Assembly: GCA_003477305.1 (NCBI GenBank)
Contig: DMTN01000045.1
Span: 25,523-81,029, forward strand
Direction: 5' to 3'
Source: Acholeplasmatales bacterium
GTDB taxonomy: Bacteria; Bacillota_I; Bacilli_A; Izemoplasmatales; Hujiaoplasmataceae
Length of the DNA stretch: 55,507 nucleotides
Below the pieces are notes generated by a model, which did not search any database, was not told where the DNA came from, and saw only the letters and a program-made list of their open reading frames with translations. Shown one piece after another: positions 11,162 through 19,518 of the stretch. The translations under genes were made by a program, and so were the position numbers. Each line of letters starts with the position of its first letter. Within the stretch, counting starts at the first letter, position 1.

Positions 11162-12796
11162 TTATTTGAAACTCGACTTCAGTTCGACGGTGCGGTTGAA
11201 GACGAGGTTGCCTTCCTGCGAATCGTAGTCGACCGAGAAGTATCCCAAACGGACGAACTGGAACTTCGTTTCGATCGACACGTGCTTCAGATTGGCTTCG
11301 ACGTATCCTTTCGCTTCGTTCCACGAATGCGGATTGAGGCGGTCGAAGATCGAGCGGTCCGGGTCGGAGTCGACCATCAGCGGCTCGAGGAGGTTGAACG
11401 TTGCCGGTAGCGCCGTCGCGGCGTCGACCCAGTGGATGTTGCCGTTGGGCTTGCGGAGGTTGAATCCGGAGCCGGAGCGGGTCTCCGGGTCATAGGTGCA
11501 GCGCACTTCGACGATTTCACCCTTGTCGTTCTTCACGACGCCGACGCACTTCACGAAGTAGGCCTGCATGAGTCGGACTTCCAGCCCGACCGAAAGGCGC
11601 TTCCACCCCTTGTCGGGGGCGGTTTCGGCGAAGTCTTCCTTTTCGATCCAGATGTGCTTCGAAAAGGAGACGGTGCGCGTGCCGAGCTCGGGGTTGTCTC
11701 CGTTGTTGGGAATCTCGAACGTTTCGGTCATGCCTTCGGGATAGTTTTCGATCGTGAGCTTCAGCGGATTCAGGACCGCATGGGTGCGGGCGGCCTTCAT
11801 CTTGAGATCGTCGCGCAGGCAGTTTTCGAGCATCTCCGAGGAGACCGTCGAGTTGATCCGGGAGAGCCCGGTGCCGAGCACGAAGTTGCGGATCGCCTCC
11901 GGGGTGTAGCCGCGGCGTCGCAAGCCGACCAGCGTCGGCATGCGCGGGTCGTCGTAGCCTCTGACGACCTTGGCTTCGACGAGTTGCTTCAAATACCGTT
12001 TCGACATGATCGTGTTGGTAATGTTGAGGCGGCCGAACTCGTACTGATGCGGCACGTGTTCCATCTCCGCCTTTTCCACGAACCAGTCGTAGAGCGGCCG
12101 ATGGTCGACATACTCGAGCGAGCAAAGCGAGTGCGAGACGCCTTCGATCGCGTCCTGGAGCGGATGGGCGAAGTCGTACATCGGATAGATGCACCACTTG
12201 TCCTTGGTGTTGTGATGATGGACGTGGAGGATCCGGTACATCACCGGGTCGCGCATGTTGATGTTGGGCGCGGCCATGTCGATCTTGGCGCGCAGCGTCT
12301 TCTGTCCGTCGGCGATCCTGCCTTCGCGCATCTCCTCGAACAGCCTGAGGTTCTCTTCGACGGAGCGGTCGCGGTTGGGGGAGGCCTTGCCGGCCTCGGT
12401 GAGCGTGCCGCGATACCCCGACACGTCGTCGGCCGACAGGTCGCAGACGTAGGCGAGTCCCTTCTTGATCATCAGGACCGCGCGGCGGTAGGTTTCTTCG
12501 AAGTAGTCCGAACCGAAAAAGACGTTCGCGGGCTTGTATCCGAGCCATGCGATGTCGCCTTTGATCGCTTCGACGAACATCGCGTCTTCCTTGACGGGAT
12601 TGGTGTCGTCGAAGCGCAGATTGGTCTTTCCGCCAAACATCCCGGCCAATTCGAAATTGGTGATGATCGCACGGGCGTGGCCGATGTGAAGATACGCGTT
12701 CGGTTCCGGTGGAAACCGGGTCACGATTTCCTTGACCTTGCCGCTTGCGAGATCCTCTTCCATGATCGACTTGACGAAATTGGATGACATTTCCAT
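11162..12796 (-). CDS. glnS: Glutaminyl-tRNA synthetase
   Basis: Charges tRNA-Gln directly with glutamine. The 544-residue class I synthetase has FPPEPN then HIGH at 37–40, NLRFDDTNP as in GlnRS, and IMSKR as the KMSKS loop near residue 260, followed by the two beta-barrel anticodon-binding domains; it therefore fits GlnRS rather than GluRS. I use ATG 12796, preceded by AAGGTGAT with a 4-base gap; the in-frame ATG at 12811 would overlap that site. It follows tsaD by 47 bases on the same strand. Most Firmicutes lack GlnRS and use GatCAB transamidation, so its presence is notable. Confidence 0.95.
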   Translation of the reverse strand: MEMSSNFVKSIMEEDLASGKVKEIVTRFPPEPNAYLHIGHARAIITNFELAGMFGGKTNLRFDDTNPVKEDAMFVEAIKGDIAWLGYKPANVFFGSDYFEETYRRAVLMIKKGLAYVCDLSADDVSGYRGTLTEAGKASPNRDRSVEENLRLFEEMREGRIADGQKTLRAKIDMAAPNINMRDPVMYRILHVHHHNTKDKWCIYPMYDFAHPLQDAIEGVSHSLCSLEYVDHRPLYDWFVEKAEMEHVPHQYEFGRLNITNTIMSKRYLKQLVEAKVVRGYDDPRMPTLVGLRRRGYTPEAIRNFVLGTGLSRINSTVSSEMLENCLRDDLKMKAARTHAVLNPLKLTIENYPEGMTETFEIPNNGDNPELGTRTVSFSKHIWIEKEDFAETAPDKGWKRLSVGLEVRLMQAYFVKCVGVVKNDKGEIVEVRCTYDPETRSGSGFNLRKPNGNIHWVDAATALPATFNLLEPLMVDSDPDRSIFDRLNPHSWNEAKGYVEANLKHVSIETKFQFVRLGYFSVDYDSQEGNLVFNRTVELKSSFK

Positions 12797-12843
12797 AAAA
12801 ATCACCTTCATTGGTTGGAATATGATTCTATTTTACTTGATAA

Positions 12844-13839
12844 TCAGTTTAAAGCAAGACGGGAATCGCCGTTCAGGAACAAATCGTCGGCGACACCGGT
12901 TTTGGCGAATTTGAAGTAGCCGGCGGCGGCGATCATCGCGGCATTGTCGGTACAGTATTTCATCGCCGGGAAGTAGACGGGGATGTCGGTGATGGTCAGG
13001 GCCATCTTGGCGCGCAGGCCGCGGTTGGCGGCGACGCCGCCGGCGACGATGACCTGCTTCACGGCGTATTCATGCGCGGCGCGTTTCGTCTTCTGGCAAA
13101 GGACGTCGGTGACGGCTTCCTGGAAGGAACGGCAGAAATCCTCCTTGATGATCGGTTCATTGCGCTGGGTCATGTTGTGGTGGAGGTTGATGACATGGCT
13201 CTTCAGACCCGAGAAACTGAAGTTGTAGTCGGGGGAGTCGATCATCGGCCGCGGGAAGTGGTAGCTGTCTTTTCCGATGGCGGAGAGTTTATCGACGACG
13301 GGCCCGCCCGGATAGGGCAGATCGAGGACCCGGCCGATCTTGTCGTAGGCTTCGCCGACGGCGTCGTCCTGGGTCTCCCCCAGTTTGACGAAGTCGAAAT
13401 GCCCGTTCATCAGATCGAGTTCGGTATGCCCGCCCGAGACGACGAGGGCGAGGCAGGGAAATTCGATCGGCCGTTCGAGGTTGTTCGCATAGATGTGGCC
13501 GGCGATGTGGTGGACGCCGATGAGCGGGATCCCGTAGTTCATCGCGACGACCTTCGCGGCGTTCACGCCGATCAAAAGCGAGCCGATCAGACCGGGGCCG
13601 TTCGTGACGGCGACGAGTCCGATGTCCTCGTAGCGAAGACCCGCCTGCTTGATCGCCTGGTCAAAGACCATCGAGACGCCTTTCACATGTTCGCGGGACG
13701 CGATTTCGGGGACGACGCCCCCGTATTCCTTGTGGATGTCGATTTGACTCAGGACGACGTTGGAAAGCACCTCGCGGCCGTCTTTGACGACGGCGACCGA
13801 GGTTTCGTCGCAGCTGGATTCGACGCCGAGTACATACAT
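12844..13839 (-). CDS. tsaD: tRNA threonylcarbamoyladenosine transferase TsaD
   Basis: Transfers the threonylcarbamoyl group to A37 of ANN-decoding tRNAs, working with TsaB and TsaE. The 331-residue ASKHA-fold protein starts MYVLGVESSCDETS, typical of TsaD/Gcp, and carries the metal-binding HxxxH at H111 and H115. The longer in-frame reading from 13902 runs back into rimI and is rejected; CGGAG lies about 8 bases before the chosen ATG. It starts 19 bases after the rimI stop. The operon order tsaE–tsaB–rimI–tsaD matches Bacillus. Confidence 0.97.
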   Translation of the reverse strand: MYVLGVESSCDETSVAVVKDGREVLSNVVLSQIDIHKEYGGVVPEIASREHVKGVSMVFDQAIKQAGLRYEDIGLVAVTNGPGLIGSLLIGVNAAKVVAMNYGIPLIGVHHIAGHIYANNLERPIEFPCLALVVSGGHTELDLMNGHFDFVKLGETQDDAVGEAYDKIGRVLDLPYPGGPVVDKLSAIGKDSYHFPRPMIDSPDYNFSFSGLKSHVINLHHNMTQRNEPIIKEDFCRSFQEAVTDVLCQKTKRAAHEYAVKQVIVAGGVAANRGLRAKMALTITDIPVYFPAMKYCTDNAAMIAAAGYFKFAKTGVADDLFLNGDSRLALN

Positions 13840-13858
13840 GGTAAAAACTCCGTTTCCG

Positions 13859-14305
13859 TTAAAAGTTGAGAAGCATGAGATCGGCGTCTTCGCCGTCCTC
13901 ATAATATTGTTTCCGCACGGTCATTTTGGTGAAACCGAATTTTTGGTAGAAAGCGATCGCCGCGGCGTTGGTCGGCCGCACTTCGAGCGTGAGCGTATTG
14001 CAGCCGCGGCTCTTGAGAAGAGTGAGGACGAACTCGATGAGGAAGGTACCGAGACCGGCGCGCTGCTGTTCGGGGACGATGTAGATGTTGATGATCTGGG
14101 CAAGCGGGGTGTCGATCCAGACGCTGACGTGTCCATAGAACGCTTTCGTCACTTTGTCTTCCAACACGTAGTATTCGGTGAAGGGATTGTCGGCGAGCTC
14201 CGTCCGAAGGGTTTTTTCGCCGAGCGTCTGACCGAGGATGCGGCGATCCTCGGCGACGATCTTGGGAATGTCGTCGACCGACATGAAACGGATGATCGGC
14301 TTCAT
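13859..14305 (-). CDS. rimI: Ribosomal-protein alanine N-acetyltransferase RimI-like (GNAT)
   Basis: A 148-residue GNAT acetyltransferase. The acetyl-CoA loop reads QQRAGLGTFL and the C-terminal block LEVRPTNAAAIAFYQKFGF followed by RKQYYEDGEDADLML is characteristic of RimI, which acetylates the N terminus of S18 and some other proteins. The start overlaps the tsaB stop by 4 bases (ATGA-type coupling). rimI between tsaB and tsaD is a standard Firmicutes arrangement. Confidence 0.93.
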   Translation of the reverse strand: MKPIIRFMSVDDIPKIVAEDRRILGQTLGEKTLRTELADNPFTEYYVLEDKVTKAFYGHVSVWIDTPLAQIINIYIVPEQQRAGLGTFLIEFVLTLLKSRGCNTLTLEVRPTNAAAIAFYQKFGFTKMTVRKQYYEDGEDADLMLLNF

Positions 14306-14913
14306 GCGGACGCCTTCTTGTTGTGTTCGGCTTCCGTCACCTGCAGATAGTTGGGGACGAGGGCATGGATGTCGGGGACGGGGAACGTCAAGTGCGATCG
14401 GAGAATTTTCAACACGTCCGGGATGCCGGCGCTGACGATCTGGTAAGGTTTTGGGATGCGCGTCTGGAACGCTTCGACGTTTTCAAGGGTGTCGGCGACG
14501 CGTTCGGTCATCACGTCATCCGTGATGTCATAACACGCCATGAAGGCATTTTCGCGGCGGGCGTCGATGAACCCTACGACGGTCCCGGCGGACGCCGAGG
14601 AAGCGAGGAGGGCGAGCGAGGAGACGGTGCGGACCGGGATGTCGTTGAGATAGCCGATCATCTTCGCGATCGAGACGCCGATGCGGACGCCGGTATAACT
14701 GCCGGGTCCGATTCCGACGATGAGTTCGGTAAGATCCCGGAGCGCGATGTTCTGGCGCTTGAGCAGATCGTCGAGGAGCGGCAGGATCGTGACGGAGTGG
14801 TTGTTCTGGCCTTCCTGGCAGACGAGGTCGGTCACGACGCCGTCAATCACAAGGGCGAGCAGGACGGATTTAGTTGCCGTATCGACGAACAACGTCTTCG
14901 ACGACTTTGTCAT
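14302..14913 (-). CDS. tsaB: t6A complex subunit TsaB
   Basis: Inactive paralogue of TsaD that scaffolds the threonylcarbamoyl transfer complex. The 203-residue product begins MTKSSKTLFVDTATKS and contains the IGPGSYTGVRIGVS block typical of TsaB. A reading from 15072 exists but lies antiparallel in phase to tsaE and is not used; the chosen ATG has a strong GGAGAGGGAG upstream. The start overlaps tsaE by 44 bases, so expression of the two is coupled. Confidence 0.95.
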   Translation of the reverse strand: MTKSSKTLFVDTATKSVLLALVIDGVVTDLVCQEGQNNHSVTILPLLDDLLKRQNIALRDLTELIVGIGPGSYTGVRIGVSIAKMIGYLNDIPVRTVSSLALLASSASAGTVVGFIDARRENAFMACYDITDDVMTERVADTLENVEAFQTRIPKPYQIVSAGIPDVLKILRSHLTFPVPDIHALVPNYLQVTEAEHNKKASA

Positions 14914-15334
14914 ACTCTCCCTCTCCTTTGATCCGGATTTCGCGCGCGGTTTCACCGGTGGCGCGGATGTCGATCGAAAGCAGATTCTTTGGAAGCATCG
15001 CCCCGACATACGGATACCATTCGATGACGGCGACGCCGTCGCCGTCGATGTATTCCTCGAGGCTCCAGTCATAGCCGATCGTCTCGAGACGATACACGTC
15101 CATGTGATAAAGGGGGATCGTCCCCCGGTAGATCTTGAGGATCGTGAACGTCGGCGAGTTTACGACGTCTTGGATCCCCATGGCTTCCGCCAGATATTTG
15201 GTGAAGGTGGTCTTGCCGCTGCCGAGGTCGCCGGCAAGCCCGATCACGAATCCGGGCTTCGCATGCCTCGCGACCGCGAAGGCGAAGCGTTTCATGGCCG
15301 CCAGATCGGCGACGAAAATGTTTTTTTCCATCAT
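14870..15334 (-). CDS. tsaE: t6A complex ATPase TsaE
   Basis: P-loop ATPase needed to turn over the TsaB/TsaD complex. The 154-residue protein has Walker A GDLGSGKTT at 35–43, the SPTF motif, and HMDVYRL followed by EEY, all typical for TsaE/YdiB. First gene of the t6A operon with a −10 at 15362–15367. Start at ATG 15334 with AAGGG upstream; ATG 15331 is equally possible. Confidence 0.95.
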   Translation of the reverse strand: MMEKNIFVADLAAMKRFAFAVARHAKPGFVIGLAGDLGSGKTTFTKYLAEAMGIQDVVNSPTFTILKIYRGTIPLYHMDVYRLETIGYDWSLEEYIDGDGVAVIEWYPYVGAMLPKNLLSIDIRATGETAREIRIKGEGEYDKVVEDVVRRYGN

Positions 15335-15361
15335 CTTTCCCTTTTCTTTTCTCTATCGAGA

Positions 15362-15367
15362 ATTATA
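15362..15367 (-). promoter_or_regulatory. −10 element of the t6A operon
   Basis: Perfect TATAAT preceded by TGA on the minus strand (extended −10). The leader to tsaE would be about 20 bases. Confidence 0.65.
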
Positions 15368-15433
15368 TCATGTTTCCCTGTTTTTTACCCTCGACAATCG
15401 CGATGTCGACTCGCTTTTCCAAGGCAAGACAAA

Positions 15434-15461
15434 GGGGAGCGGTCCGTCGGGACCGCTCCCC
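15434..15461 (-). terminator. GC-rich terminator after the lipoprotein gene
   Basis: Perfect 12-bp stem GGGGAGCGGTCC with a 4-base loop; on the minus strand it is followed by TTTGTCTT. It separates the lipoprotein gene from the t6A operon. Confidence 0.75.
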
Positions 15462-15511
15462 GTTCTCTGTTCACAACGCGCTCCCGCAAGATCGGAATCC
15501 GCGCGTGGAAC

Positions 15512-16099
15512 TCATCCTTCCGTGATTTGAATATCCTCCTGATACAGGTCGAGCGATTCGGCGCGCGCATCGGCGGCGATTTGCCGCAAGGTCGCGGCGT
15601 CGGTCTCGAGGATCAACGTCATCGTGTATTTCCCTTGATAGACAATCTGGCTTGCATCGACGCCGTTGTCGGCGCAGAAAGCATCGATATCGTTTTTTGT
15701 AATCGCCGCGATGACCTGAAGCCGCAGGCGGGCGTATCGATCCCGTTCTGCTTCGATTTTCGCGGTGTCGTTGCCATAGAGGTTCGCCATATGGGCGAGG
15801 AATCGCGTCTCATCGTTGTAGATGTCTTCGACGATGTCGTAAAGCAAGAGTCCGAACGCCAATTCGTCGAAATTGATTTCGCCGAGAAAGACGAAATACG
15901 TCAACAAATCGTTTTCGTCGGATTCGCTCAGTTCCGCCGCAAGTTCGGCGGACATCTTCGATGCGATGTCGAAGGTGGTTGTCGGTCCGGTCGTCGATGC
16001 CGCGGCGGTCGTCGTCGCCGGCCCTTCGACCGCACAACCGACGAACGTGACGAAAGACAGGATGAGCGCAAGCACGCAAAGCCATCTTGAGATCTTCAT
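15512..16099 (-). CDS. Predicted lipoprotein with Thr-rich linker
   Basis: A 195-residue protein with a lipoprotein signal peptide: Lys/Arg start, hydrophobic stretch and a cleavage site ending FVGC, then a Thr/Ala-rich spacer (TTTAAASTTGPTTT). The mature part is helical and acidic, without a domain I can name. The ATG at 16099 is preceded by AAGGAGG; the longer frame from 16189 has no such site. It is divergent from the lipid kinase gene and has its own terminator. The spacer resembles those of the two GH16 lipoproteins at 43–46 kb, so it is probably displayed on the outer face of the membrane. Confidence 0.75.
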   Translation of the reverse strand: MKISRWLCVLALILSFVTFVGCAVEGPATTTAAASTTGPTTTFDIASKMSAELAAELSESDENDLLTYFVFLGEINFDELAFGLLLYDIVEDIYNDETRFLAHMANLYGNDTAKIEAERDRYARLRLQVIAAITKNDIDAFCADNGVDASQIVYQGKYTMTLILETDAATLRQIAADARAESLDLYQEDIQITEG

Positions 16100-16289
16100 C
16101 GTTTTCCTTCCTCCTTGATCGAATGCGGTCTTGCGACGATCGGATCGCGATTCCGAGTCCATCATAAAACCGATTGCGGCATTTGTCAACGGTTCATCCG
16201 ATAACAGACGGATAAGTGCCCATCGTTCTGCGTTTTGATCGTTCCGTTTGTGGTGAAAATGTAGAAAGCCCCATTTCTTTCACGCGATA

Positions 16290-16298
16290 TGATATAAT
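16290..16298 (+). promoter_or_regulatory. Extended −10 promoter of the lipid kinase gene
   Basis: TGA-TATAAT with no clear −35. The leader to 16351 is about 45 bases and ends with GAGAAGGTGA before the start codon. Confidence 0.6.
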
Positions 16299-16350
16299 AT
16301 CATTTTGAAAGCGATGCAGGGTAATCCCGCATATCCGAGAAGGTGAACCG

Positions 16351-17226
16351 ATGTATCTGATCATCCACAATCCTTTGTCTTTCAACCGAAAATCGAAGTG
16401 GGCGACCGCCCGCCTCGTCAAGTTTTTCCAGAAGAAGGAGATTCCCTTCATTCTTCGGTCCACGTTCAAGATTGATGACCTGCAGGGTTTCCTGAAAACC
16501 AATCCGACGGTCACCGACATCGTCTACTGCGGCGGCGACGGGACGATCAACTACATGATCAACCACGTCAACGTGACGGCGATCAAGGCGAAAATCCACT
16601 TCTTCCAAAGCGGATCCGGAAACGATACCCTCCGTACCCTGAAGCCGATGAAGAAGGCGAATGTCCGTCTCGGCCGTGCCGTCACGGAAGCCGGTACCGT
16701 CGATTTCATCAACGGTTGCGGCATCGGCGTCGATGCGGCGATCTGCCACTTCGTGAACGCCGACAAGAACAAGAACAAACTTTCGTATTTCATCAACGCG
16801 TTCAAGGGCTTCTCCAGTTTCAAGCCGATGAAGCTTTCCGTCGAGGTCGACGGCGTGATGCACGAATATCCCAAAGCCTATACCATCGCCATTCAGAACG
16901 GACGCTATTTCGGCGGCGGGATGAAGGCGACGCCGGATGCGAATCCGGAAGCCGACACCTTCCAGGCGCTCGTCGTCCACAGCATTTCCCCCGCGCTCAT
17001 CTCGTTTCTGTTCATGACGATCTACTCGGGCCTCCATCTCAAATTCAAAAAATACGTGACGCTACTGGTCGGAAAACACTTCAAGATCACGTGCGATGCG
17101 CCGCAGTATTTCCAAAACGACGGCGAAGTCCTCGAACACGTTTCGACGGTCGACGTCGCCAAATCGAAGACCCGCGAGTTCTTTGCGTTCGATTACGCCG
17201 CGGTCGCCCTCGCCAACAAAAAATAG
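16351..17226 (+). CDS. Diacylglycerol kinase family lipid kinase
   Basis: A 291-residue member of the DAGK catalytic (YegS/BmrU/DgkB) family, which phosphorylates diacylglycerol or another lipid alcohol at the membrane. The nucleotide-binding GGDGT is at 61–65, followed by FQSGSGNDTLRTL and a GCGIGVDA block, all conserved in this family. The start has GAAGGTGA 5 bases upstream. It is a single-gene unit closed by a terminator at 17233–17276. A second lipid kinase (dgkB, 48366–49286) is nearer to the B. subtilis DgkB, so this paralogue may act on another lipid; substrate not readable from sequence. Confidence 0.88.
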   Translation: MYLIIHNPLSFNRKSKWATARLVKFFQKKEIPFILRSTFKIDDLQGFLKTNPTVTDIVYCGGDGTINYMINHVNVTAIKAKIHFFQSGSGNDTLRTLKPMKKANVRLGRAVTEAGTVDFINGCGIGVDAAICHFVNADKNKNKLSYFINAFKGFSSFKPMKLSVEVDGVMHEYPKAYTIAIQNGRYFGGGMKATPDANPEADTFQALVVHSISPALISFLFMTIYSGLHLKFKKYVTLLVGKHFKITCDAPQYFQNDGEVLEHVSTVDVAKSKTREFFAFDYAAVALANKK

Positions 17227-17232
17227 ACCTTG

Positions 17233-17276
17233 AAGACCTTGGCTCGCCGGATGGCGTCGGCGAAGGTCTTTTTTTT
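17233..17276 (+). terminator. Terminator of the lipid kinase gene
   Basis: Outer stem AAGACCTT/AAGGTCTT enclosing a GC-rich inner region, followed by eight T residues on the plus strand, starting a few bases after the stop codon. Confidence 0.85.
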
Positions 17277-17432
17277 GGCGAATTGAAAGAATGACATAGA
17301 AGAAGGTGATTCTTGGCGAACCATCCAAAAACATTCGCGATGACACGATGGTGAAATCATCTTGGATTTGAAGATATCGGAGTCGGTCTTGCTTGTGCCA
17401 CCATCAGCCTTGATCTCTGCAAATCGGAACAG

Positions 17433-17460
17433 CCGATACCCGCGAAGGGATCGGTTTTTT
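17433..17460 (+). terminator. Orphan terminator-like hairpin
   Basis: CCGAT-a-CCC, loop GCGAA, GGG-ATCGG, then six T residues on the plus strand. No plus-strand gene lies between this and the lipid kinase terminator, so it either backs up that terminator or ends an unannotated small RNA; no promoter for the latter was found in 17277–17430, which is otherwise empty. Confidence 0.5.
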
Positions 17461-17515
17461 CGTAGTCTCCGGCCGATACTCAGATGTGATTTGCCATTTA
17501 CCACAAATAAGCATT

Positions 17516-17563
17516 GAAAAAGCGTCCCCGTCTCGATTCGGTTGCGAATCGTGCGGGGACGCT
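17516..17563 (-). terminator. Terminator of the ice-binding-like protein gene
   Basis: Long hairpin: AGCGTCCCCG pairs with CGGGGACGCT and an inner CGATTCG pairs with CGAATCG. On the minus strand it is followed by TTTTTC. It lies about 90 bases past the stop at 17651. Confidence 0.85.
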
Positions 17564-17650
17564 TTGTCATATTGATTTCCTCTTAGTCAATCATGTGAGG
17601 AGATTCTAGTCGATGCGGCGGCTTCGGGATTGAATACCGCCCAATTTGGA

Positions 17651-19375
17651 TTATTGAACCGTATTGCCGATGAGCGTCACGGCGGTTTGGGCGAGCAGAC
17701 GGCCGAAGATATCGGCGCCGGAGCCGACCGCGATCGAGATCATGGCGAGCACCGTTCCCCTGAACTGGGCATCGGCGCCGATGGTGACAGCTGTACCGGT
17801 CTGCCAGAAGACGTTTTCGGGAATAGCTCCGCCCGCCAGGATGATCGAGACGCCGGCGGCGACATCGAGGGTCGTCGCGATCTGGAAGATCCAGACGTCG
17901 GTCGCCGATCCGGTCAAAGTCAGATTGGAATTGATCAGGACGCCCATGTCGAACTTGAAGACGCCGGGGCTGAGGTTTCTCCCGCTCAAGTCACCGCTGT
18001 TCAGGTTGATGCAATCGGGGGCTCTGGACGCGGCGTCGGTATATGCCGCTTCCATCGCCGAGACCGCGGCGGTCAGATTGGCCGGCGTCGGGGCGAGCAT
18101 GTCGGCGCCATAGGCGCGTCCGACGATCAGGGATGAAGTCGCAAACGTCCCCGAACCGTCGAGCGCAAGCGCGAATCCGGTAAGATACGACGAGGCGTAC
18201 GGACTGACGCCGATGTCGCCGGTGATCAGGGTGAGGCCGGTCGTCGAGACGCCGGTCTTCGTCAAAATGACGAAATTACCGGCGGTAAGCAAATCGACGG
18301 GGTCGTTGGCAAGCACGCCCGGGACGCGGCGCTGTTCGCTTTGGAAGAGTTGCAGATCGCCTTCGCCGTCTTTCAGGATCATATAGGCGGCCACATGACC
18401 GATGTCAAGCGTGGTGAATGTCATCAGGTATTCGCCGGTTGCGCCATTGTTCTTGGAAGCCTGGCGCTGCGTGGCGACCACGTCGCCGAAGACGACGCAT
18501 TCGCACGCCAGGGGCGATGTCATCATGCCGTATTCGATCAGTTCATAGCCGGCGGGAATGTACATCTGGCCGACGTAGGAACTCTTCGAGGCGCGTAACG
18601 CGAGTTCCTGGCTGATGGAGACGACCGGTTCGGCGGCGACGGCTTCGAGGCCGTAGACCGCTTCCACGGTCACATCCGCGAAAATGCTGACGGCGTAGGT
18701 TTCATCATAGCTGACGATCTCGTTGCCGATCTGCCAATAGTGGAAGACCTGCCCGGATCCCGGGCTGGAGGTCAGCGTTTGGATCGAGTTGAACAGATAC
18801 GATCCGGATCCGGCTGCGCCGATGACCGTGAGTTCGTAGGTTGCGGCCGTATCGATCTGGTACTGCAGAATCCGCACGGTATCCGCGGTGATGTTCGTCA
18901 GTGGCAAATCCCACTTGGCGGTCGGGGAAATCACATAGTTGGGTTTGGTGGGAAGTCCGACGGTGATGTCAGTCGCGTTCCCGCCGTCCACAACATATTG
19001 AACGTCGATCAATTTCCCGTTGGAGTCCATGAAGACGACCGCATGTTCGCCGGTCGCGCTGTAGATTCCGTCGATGGCGATGTCTTTCGTTAAGACGAAC
19101 GCGTGGTTGTAAGGAAGATCCATGCGGACCGTTCCATTGACAATCCAGAACGCGAAGGAATAGCCTTCGAGCGTGGCCAAGGAACCGGCCATCGCCAAAG
19201 TCGAGCCGTAGGCGCCGGTGATGTCGGGAGTCGGGACGATGTTTTCATCGTCAAACACGGCATTCAAGGTAACGTTGACCGCCGGTCGAGTGATGACATC
19301 GGCGTTCACCCTGCCGAGGCCGCCAAAGGCGAAAAGGAGCAATCCAATCAAAATGACACAAATGCGCTTTTTCAT
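17651..19375 (-). CDS. Secreted protein with ice-binding-like (DUF3494) C-terminal domain
   Basis: A 574-residue exported protein. Residues 1–27 are a signal peptide (MKKRIC, hydrophobic core, cleavage near VNA-D). Next come beta-rich segments resembling bacterial surface repeats (about 30–270), one with a WxIxNGTV strand and another with FHYWQIGNEIV, which look like two divergent copies. The last 205 or so residues match the DUF3494 ice-binding-like fold: DLLTAGNFVILTKTGVSTT, TLITGDIGVSP and IFQIATTLDVAAGVSI. Members bind ice or act as adhesins. Start at ATG 19375 with GAGGAGG upstream. It follows a 42-codon gene by 14 bases, so the two form an operon. Ice binding itself is not proven by sequence. 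Confidence 0.85.
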   Translation of the reverse strand: MKKRICVILIGLLLFAFGGLGRVNADVITRPAVNVTLNAVFDDENIVPTPDITGAYGSTLAMAGSLATLEGYSFAFWIVNGTVRMDLPYNHAFVLTKDIAIDGIYSATGEHAVVFMDSNGKLIDVQYVVDGGNATDITVGLPTKPNYVISPTAKWDLPLTNITADTVRILQYQIDTAATYELTVIGAAGSGSYLFNSIQTLTSSPGSGQVFHYWQIGNEIVSYDETYAVSIFADVTVEAVYGLEAVAAEPVVSISQELALRASKSSYVGQMYIPAGYELIEYGMMTSPLACECVVFGDVVATQRQASKNNGATGEYLMTFTTLDIGHVAAYMILKDGEGDLQLFQSEQRRVPGVLANDPVDLLTAGNFVILTKTGVSTTGLTLITGDIGVSPYASSYLTGFALALDGSGTFATSSLIVGRAYGADMLAPTPANLTAAVSAMEAAYTDAASRAPDCINLNSGDLSGRNLSPGVFKFDMGVLINSNLTLTGSATDVWIFQIATTLDVAAGVSIILAGGAIPENVFWQTGTAVTIGADAQFRGTVLAMISIAVGSGADIFGRLLAQTAVTLIGNTVQ

Positions 19376-19389
19376 CGGAATTCGCCTCC

Positions 19390-19518
19390 TCAGTAAATTT
19401 CTTCGCCGCATAACGTCGCCGAGCCGAAATCGCCGCTCGTCGCGATGCTGTCGATCAAAGTGAACACGATGATCTCAATCACCGGTTCTTCATAAATCCG
19501 CTTTTCGTTCTCTTTCAT
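19390..19518 (-). CDS. 42-residue peptide with YEEP…ATSGD motif
   Basis: A short gene with an excellent AAGGAGG site 8 bases before ATG 19518 and a stop 14 bases before the ice-binding-like gene. The product begins MKENEKRIYEEPVIEIIVF, continues with a LIDSIATSGD segment and ends CGEEIY; it has one cysteine and no signal peptide. Small Firmicutes peptides with a Tyr-x-x-Pro-x-Ile-Glu start and a (T/A)TSG motif recur near export and peptide-modification genes, in my recollection, but their role is not settled. No maturation enzyme is encoded beside it here. A longer in-frame reading from 19617 has no ribosome site. Confidence 0.6.
   Translation of the reverse strand: MKENEKRIYEEPVIEIIVFTLIDSIATSGDFGSATLCGEEIY

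Noticed and set aside
12797..12843. Separate glnS promoter (TAAAAT)
   Set aside because: Only a weak −10 look-alike in 47 bases; read-through from tsaD is the simpler explanation.
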